A DNA stretch of 23,542 nt from a virus. The translations under genes were made by a program, and so were the position numbers. The DNA lies in IMG/VR virus record IMGVR_UViG_3300021089_000022, positions 1-23,542 of that record, one strand, 5' to 3'. Of this stretch, positions 22,501 to 23,542 are shown piece by piece. How positions within the stretch are numbered: position 1 is the stretch's first letter; every line of letters begins with the position of its first letter. Under the pieces are notes generated by a model that did not search any database, was not told where the DNA came from, and saw nothing but the letters and a program-made list of their open reading frames with translations.

Positions 22501-23542
22501 TACCTGTTGCAAAAGGCGATCCGCCTACTGCATAAAATTGATCTGATGTTTCATCATGTGCTATTGCATAAAATTTATTTAAATGATGATCCATGTAGAC
22601 ATACCCAGTATCTCCCCCAGTAGTTGAAGTATGATCTAATCCTGTAAAGTCTAATTGAGGTTGCCCGGTTACTGCGTGTGAATTTCTACCATCGTCGTGT
22701 TGTTGATTGGCTGGGCTGAAAGTAACTTTACCTCCATCTATAGAATAACCACCACTAATAGTACCGATTTTATTTATAGTAAAGTCTCCGTTACCAACGG
22801 TTCCTTCACTCGGTCCTACTGCTCTTTGGAAATTTACTAATAGATTAGCTGTTGTAGGTGCAGATCGTCTCTCTTGAACACTTTTCGTAAACACTCTTAC
22901 ATAATATCTACCACTGGTTTTACCGTCTAGGTCTATAGAAGTATTTGAGGTATTTCCTGCATGTTTCCAATCTTGCCCGTCCTCCGCATAATAAACTTCA
23001 TACTCTCTAACGAATTTATAAGGCATAGCATCGTCTATATTTCTGGGAGGATCCCAGCTAAAAGTTATACGGTTTGAAGAGGCATCATTATCGTTTAGTT
23101 TAAGTAAGGAAGCCTGATATCCTATATTAGTAACTGGAGGTACTTTTAAGGCAGAAGAAGGTAGAATAATTGTTCGATCTGGATTTAAGGCTTCATTCTT
23201 ATCAACTGAATCAAATTTTGAAGCATTATACTCTAGTGCTTGTATCTCAAATTCCATACTTTCATTTTCTGCTATTTGTAGTACTCTATATAATTTAGCT
23301 TCTTCTTTGACTTTCCCTGTTGAAATAGCAGATCTTGAAATAATCCACATTGATTCTACTGCTGGAGCTTCTGAAAATACAGTAGTATTAAGTCCATCAG
23401 TATTTATAACAATACCACTAGTTAGTAGTGTTGTATTATCATTACTATCTATAAATTTAGTTTCTGTACTAGTAAATGGAGTCCATTGAACAAAAACCAT
23501 GTTTCCGTCAGCATCAAACACATTAGCAGCTTTTTCTTCGCT
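16529..23542 (-). CDS. Giant tail-tip (lambda J-like) protein with C-terminal Hint domain, 5' end missing
   Basis: At least 2337 residues are visible. The frame stays open to the window edge, so the true start lies beyond 23542. From the visible end: about 1-125 resembles the distal part of J-like tail-tip proteins (VESMWIISRSAISTGKV, KLYRVLQIAENESMEFEIQA, EYNASKFDSV); about 133-237 is an FN3 domain (ITFSWDPPRN, YEVYYAEDGQDW, SGRYYVRVFTKS). A long beta region with AGTGADGAAGAGG linkers follows, then about four roughly 155-residue modules with IQWYDDPP, LLWSSKG and FQVEG. Next come KGGTGVTADTTWKNSKIT repeats, more fibre-like sequence, and a 98-residue Hint-like domain. The protein would sit at the tail end and contact the host. 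Large size and repeats suggest a fused tip-plus-fibre. The stop overlaps the GNAT start. A J-like protein favours a long non-contractile tail, but that is inference. Confidence 0.88.
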   Translation of the reverse strand, partial: SEEKAANVFDADGNMVFVQWTPFTSTETKFIDSNDNTTLLTSGIVINTDGLNTTVFSEAPAVESMWIISRSAISTGKVKEEAKLYRVLQIAENESMEFEIQALEYNASKFDSVDKNEALNPDRTIILPSSALKVPPVTNIGYQASLLKLNDNDASSNRITFSWDPPRNIDDAMPYKFVREYEVYYAEDGQDWKHAGNTSNTSIDLDGKTSGRYYVRVFTKSVQERRSAPTTANLLVNFQRAVGPSEGTVGNGDFTINKIGTISGGYSIDGGKVTFSPANQQHDDGRNSHAVTGQPQLDFTGLDHTSTTGGDTGYVYMDHHLNKFYAIAHDETSDQFYAVGGSPFATGTGTITCTPNMTSTATHTPNHILGLDNTNFDPELAVDNILKFTTTSPTVDHYHRVRTLTSDSEIIVDPAVNITIVDADNQAFSKNTFHVDFQNDTIIGMVTKTGASTYELTQYGTSKGQGAYNVQGTNESHTFAADSDGLVTTSNYAAYSNTYTVERDGEAFTYAASGTVASTFGLTCTAVTGLDATSDVNISGSGVITIDDNSLDDADQFSATATIVVKDLQRDYTISTRIISFTKAGTGADGAAGAGGNNVSIVSSHYTVLYDTDGLNPSPSTGTDITITANSAGFTDAWFKFTGTASTGTTYETAYTNGTGANQDTFTFQVPADIDDFSNPTTITVSVSENSGESDNTVEVASDRLTIAAIKSGTDAYTVVNTNQAHAIPIDTNNSNAQNYTGSGTQIRVWKGGNLLEAIHTGSVTTGKFKVTASGTGINPNAANSLHGTATNIITDPATPTLETIVYGVANTISAATAEIEYSIDIEGAQTYTSSQTFNKNLDGTDGVTGAGSNFVFARAATKPNVPTADGLNIPSADIQWYDDPPSGTDLLWSSKGTVAAGGTVYAWGAVFQVEGSHVAEIKCYSDVVASNGASPAKPTSSTYNATTSVITLGDTDWNLTPPGVSSNGDTVYSCSALVSGSPSDTSISITWGNPVIYARKTDGATGAGTNFVFRRQTAKPDTPTADGLNIPSQNVQWYDDPPTTPLETLWSSKGTVATGGTAYVWGNVFQVEGTAVSEIKIYSDVVASAGSSPTKPTTSQSFFNLTTSVLTIGNTDWNATPPSVSSNGDTVYSCTALVSGSPSDTSVPVSWSNPTIFARKTDGSTGASVNIVFARAATKPNTPTASAGVPAADIQWYDSPPSGTNLLWASRGEKGVGATNYTWTTPFQVEGAAHAEVYIYRKNSSAGNSGGSYNFTTNVLTVPTNWVKDPPALSADGDTVYVSVGLATGASTATAASVAWGTPAVYAKRTDGTAGAVGRKVAELSIYKYHTFNNTTTTLGSAPSTGTYNFSTKVVASLPTGWTQVKPAAAVGVLVLQSETLATESSGGTTSDALSWSTPSIEGYPHGDVNFIFRRDTATNTPGDTAYGAALPSSGGQWYDNIADVPAGSNSIWVSKGVAAWTVSSGTYGFIWDWGASSQIEGSDGAPGAVGKKEVVGVLYATAAGYSTTPSMTNYTFSTRVFTGGNASSWTLSPPALVGASVNTWYQCSYAVTETTAAGNTGTPSFGTPTPRVTGFGDTIVLDEDEIDIDNISGDYSTTKTYAGYANTGLSSTGYVKLGVTYGGVNVSAEDMRGAKEMAFAGLNADGYNIKGLKDGANAAITVATLRDSNTRTQAGFDGSGNVKRVVAGEYGGFGEDMSGATGAISFSSGTASAGTLPASVGGTGVTSDTTWKNSKITTKADGTLNYDGTTAVQPNINSLPDAGTTKSGAVRANAGLAANGDVGRAVPTAKGGTGTTTTSDFLNSDLGVSLTEGTLSLTRTGTNSTASVPTTLKNSQVTVKADGTLNYDGTTAVAPNLSNITGTTPVTKGGTGVTADTTWKNSKITTKADGSLNYDGTTAIAPNLSNITGTTPVTKGGTGVTADTTWKNSKITTKADGSLNYDGTTAIAPNLSNITGTTPVTKGGTGVTADTTWKNSKITTKADGTLNYDGTTAVAPSLASLGGTVPRTKGGFGVDIDALVGTGTGKVPRWNGSAWVAEAAATFRSSVGAGTSSFSGSAGDLTGDIDPDRFDAGDFPMFNIITADNAAAVNTITGSVTADDMEWGSISITVGTADLGWAFVGSGIYVPSGTTVSVTMAVTHPTYGTSSIVCTWTRNGNLVSDFGLSGSPEGTGSGATGSGNNAWTFGDVNSDSGSADNAFGSDSTAHGTKTIYVQHSNSNKIMAITTKVTNANFGGGKCLTPAMLPEGLEVGDEVDSPVGKTKVVKIVEKQREGYYILEDELEITNDHPILIEGEWILAEEYQGKKEYIDESTEVIYVETENELLTVKGWTVGGKY
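16532..16825 (-). other. C-terminal Hint (hedgehog/intein-like) domain of the tail-tip protein
   Basis: The last 98 residues begin at a Cys (codon 16823-16825) after a Gly-rich linker: GGGK-CLTPAMLPEGLEVGDEV. Block-B-like EITNDHPIL carries the Thr-x-x-His of Hint folds, and VIYVETENELLTVKGW looks like the final strands. The protein stops after TVGGKY, without the His-Asn and extein nucleophile needed for splicing. An N-S acyl shift at the Cys could cleave or transfer the tail, as in hedgehog or BIL domains. Activity is inferred, not shown. An in-frame Met at 16873 has no ribosome binding site. Confidence 0.65.
17553..18027 (-). repeat. 141-bp tandem repeats, about three and a third units
   Basis: The + strand anchor AGTAGTATCTGC recurs at 17621, 17762 and 17903 (exactly 141 apart; one copy of the flanking sequence is slightly changed). 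Each unit encodes 47 residues with GGTGVTADTTWKNSKITTK and LNYDGTTA. Neighbouring units are nearly identical at the base level. A more diverged relative lies near 18345. All are in frame within the tail-tip gene. Limits are approximate. Confidence 0.9.
18815..20985 (-). repeat. Four large (about 440-500 bp) repeat modules plus a partial one
   Basis: Modules start (in protein order) at about 20985, 20514, 20035 and 19315, each with N-F/I-V/I-F-x-R, WYD, LLW or similar, and qvEG. A partial module lacking the WYD half lies at about 19320-19585. The first two are the most alike at the base level: TGCTTGATACGC is found at 20161 and 20641. Modules 3 and 4 are diverged. The modules look like independent beta domains, possibly carbohydrate-binding; that role is inference. 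Confidence 0.75.

Overview
This is an A+T-rich window from a tailed bacteriophage (Caudoviricetes), almost certainly marine. One edge carries the nucleotide-metabolism genes nrdA and nrdB. The rest is dominated by long modular tail-tip and tail-fibre genes of the kind seen in marine phages. Gene density is extreme: nearly every junction is a 1-4 base stop/start overlap (TAATG, TAGTG, ATGA) or a gap of a few bases. No integrase, CRISPR array, insertion sequence or intact tRNA gene is visible. The Coq4 homologue points to a host that makes ubiquinone, that is a proteobacterium such as a SAR11-like or other marine alphaproteobacterium, rather than a cyanobacterium; this host call is inference.

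Layout. Bases 1-3483 (+ strand): the 3' end of nrdA, complete nrdB, a small DUF6447-like protein, a GT8-like glycosyltransferase and a GT29 (sialyltransferase-like) enzyme form one overlapping operon. Bases 3480-23542 (- strand, read right to left) form a convergent late operon. It starts with a very large partial tail-tip protein (lambda J-like region, FN3 domain, repeated beta modules, C-terminal Hint/intein-like domain), then a GNAT acetyltransferase. Next comes the only sizeable intergenic gap (15742-15896), holding a perfect-consensus sigma70 promoter. Beyond it lie two small structural proteins, a 655-residue fibre, two small structural proteins, a 1009-residue solenoid-like fibre, a 73-residue protein and a 967-residue Thr/Asn/Ser-rich repeat protein. 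The operon ends with a coiled-coil protein, a GT-B-like protein, an unrecognised 345-residue protein, an 18-residue hydrophobic micro-ORF and a Coq4 homologue.

How the parts may work together. RNR supplies dNTPs for genome replication. The - strand operon builds the adhesion apparatus at the tail end. Three likely glycosyltransferases lie within a few kb of a fibre that is overwhelmingly Thr/Ser/Asn. This suggests, but does not prove, that the virion or the host surface is glycosylated. Coq4, preceded by the membrane micro-ORF, would be an auxiliary metabolic gene acting on host ubiquinone synthesis.

Best candidates for undescribed biology are the Coq4 plus micro-ORF pair, the Thr-rich fibre with nearby glycosyltransferases, the Hint domain ending the tail-tip protein, and the promoter with a dyad inside its spacer.
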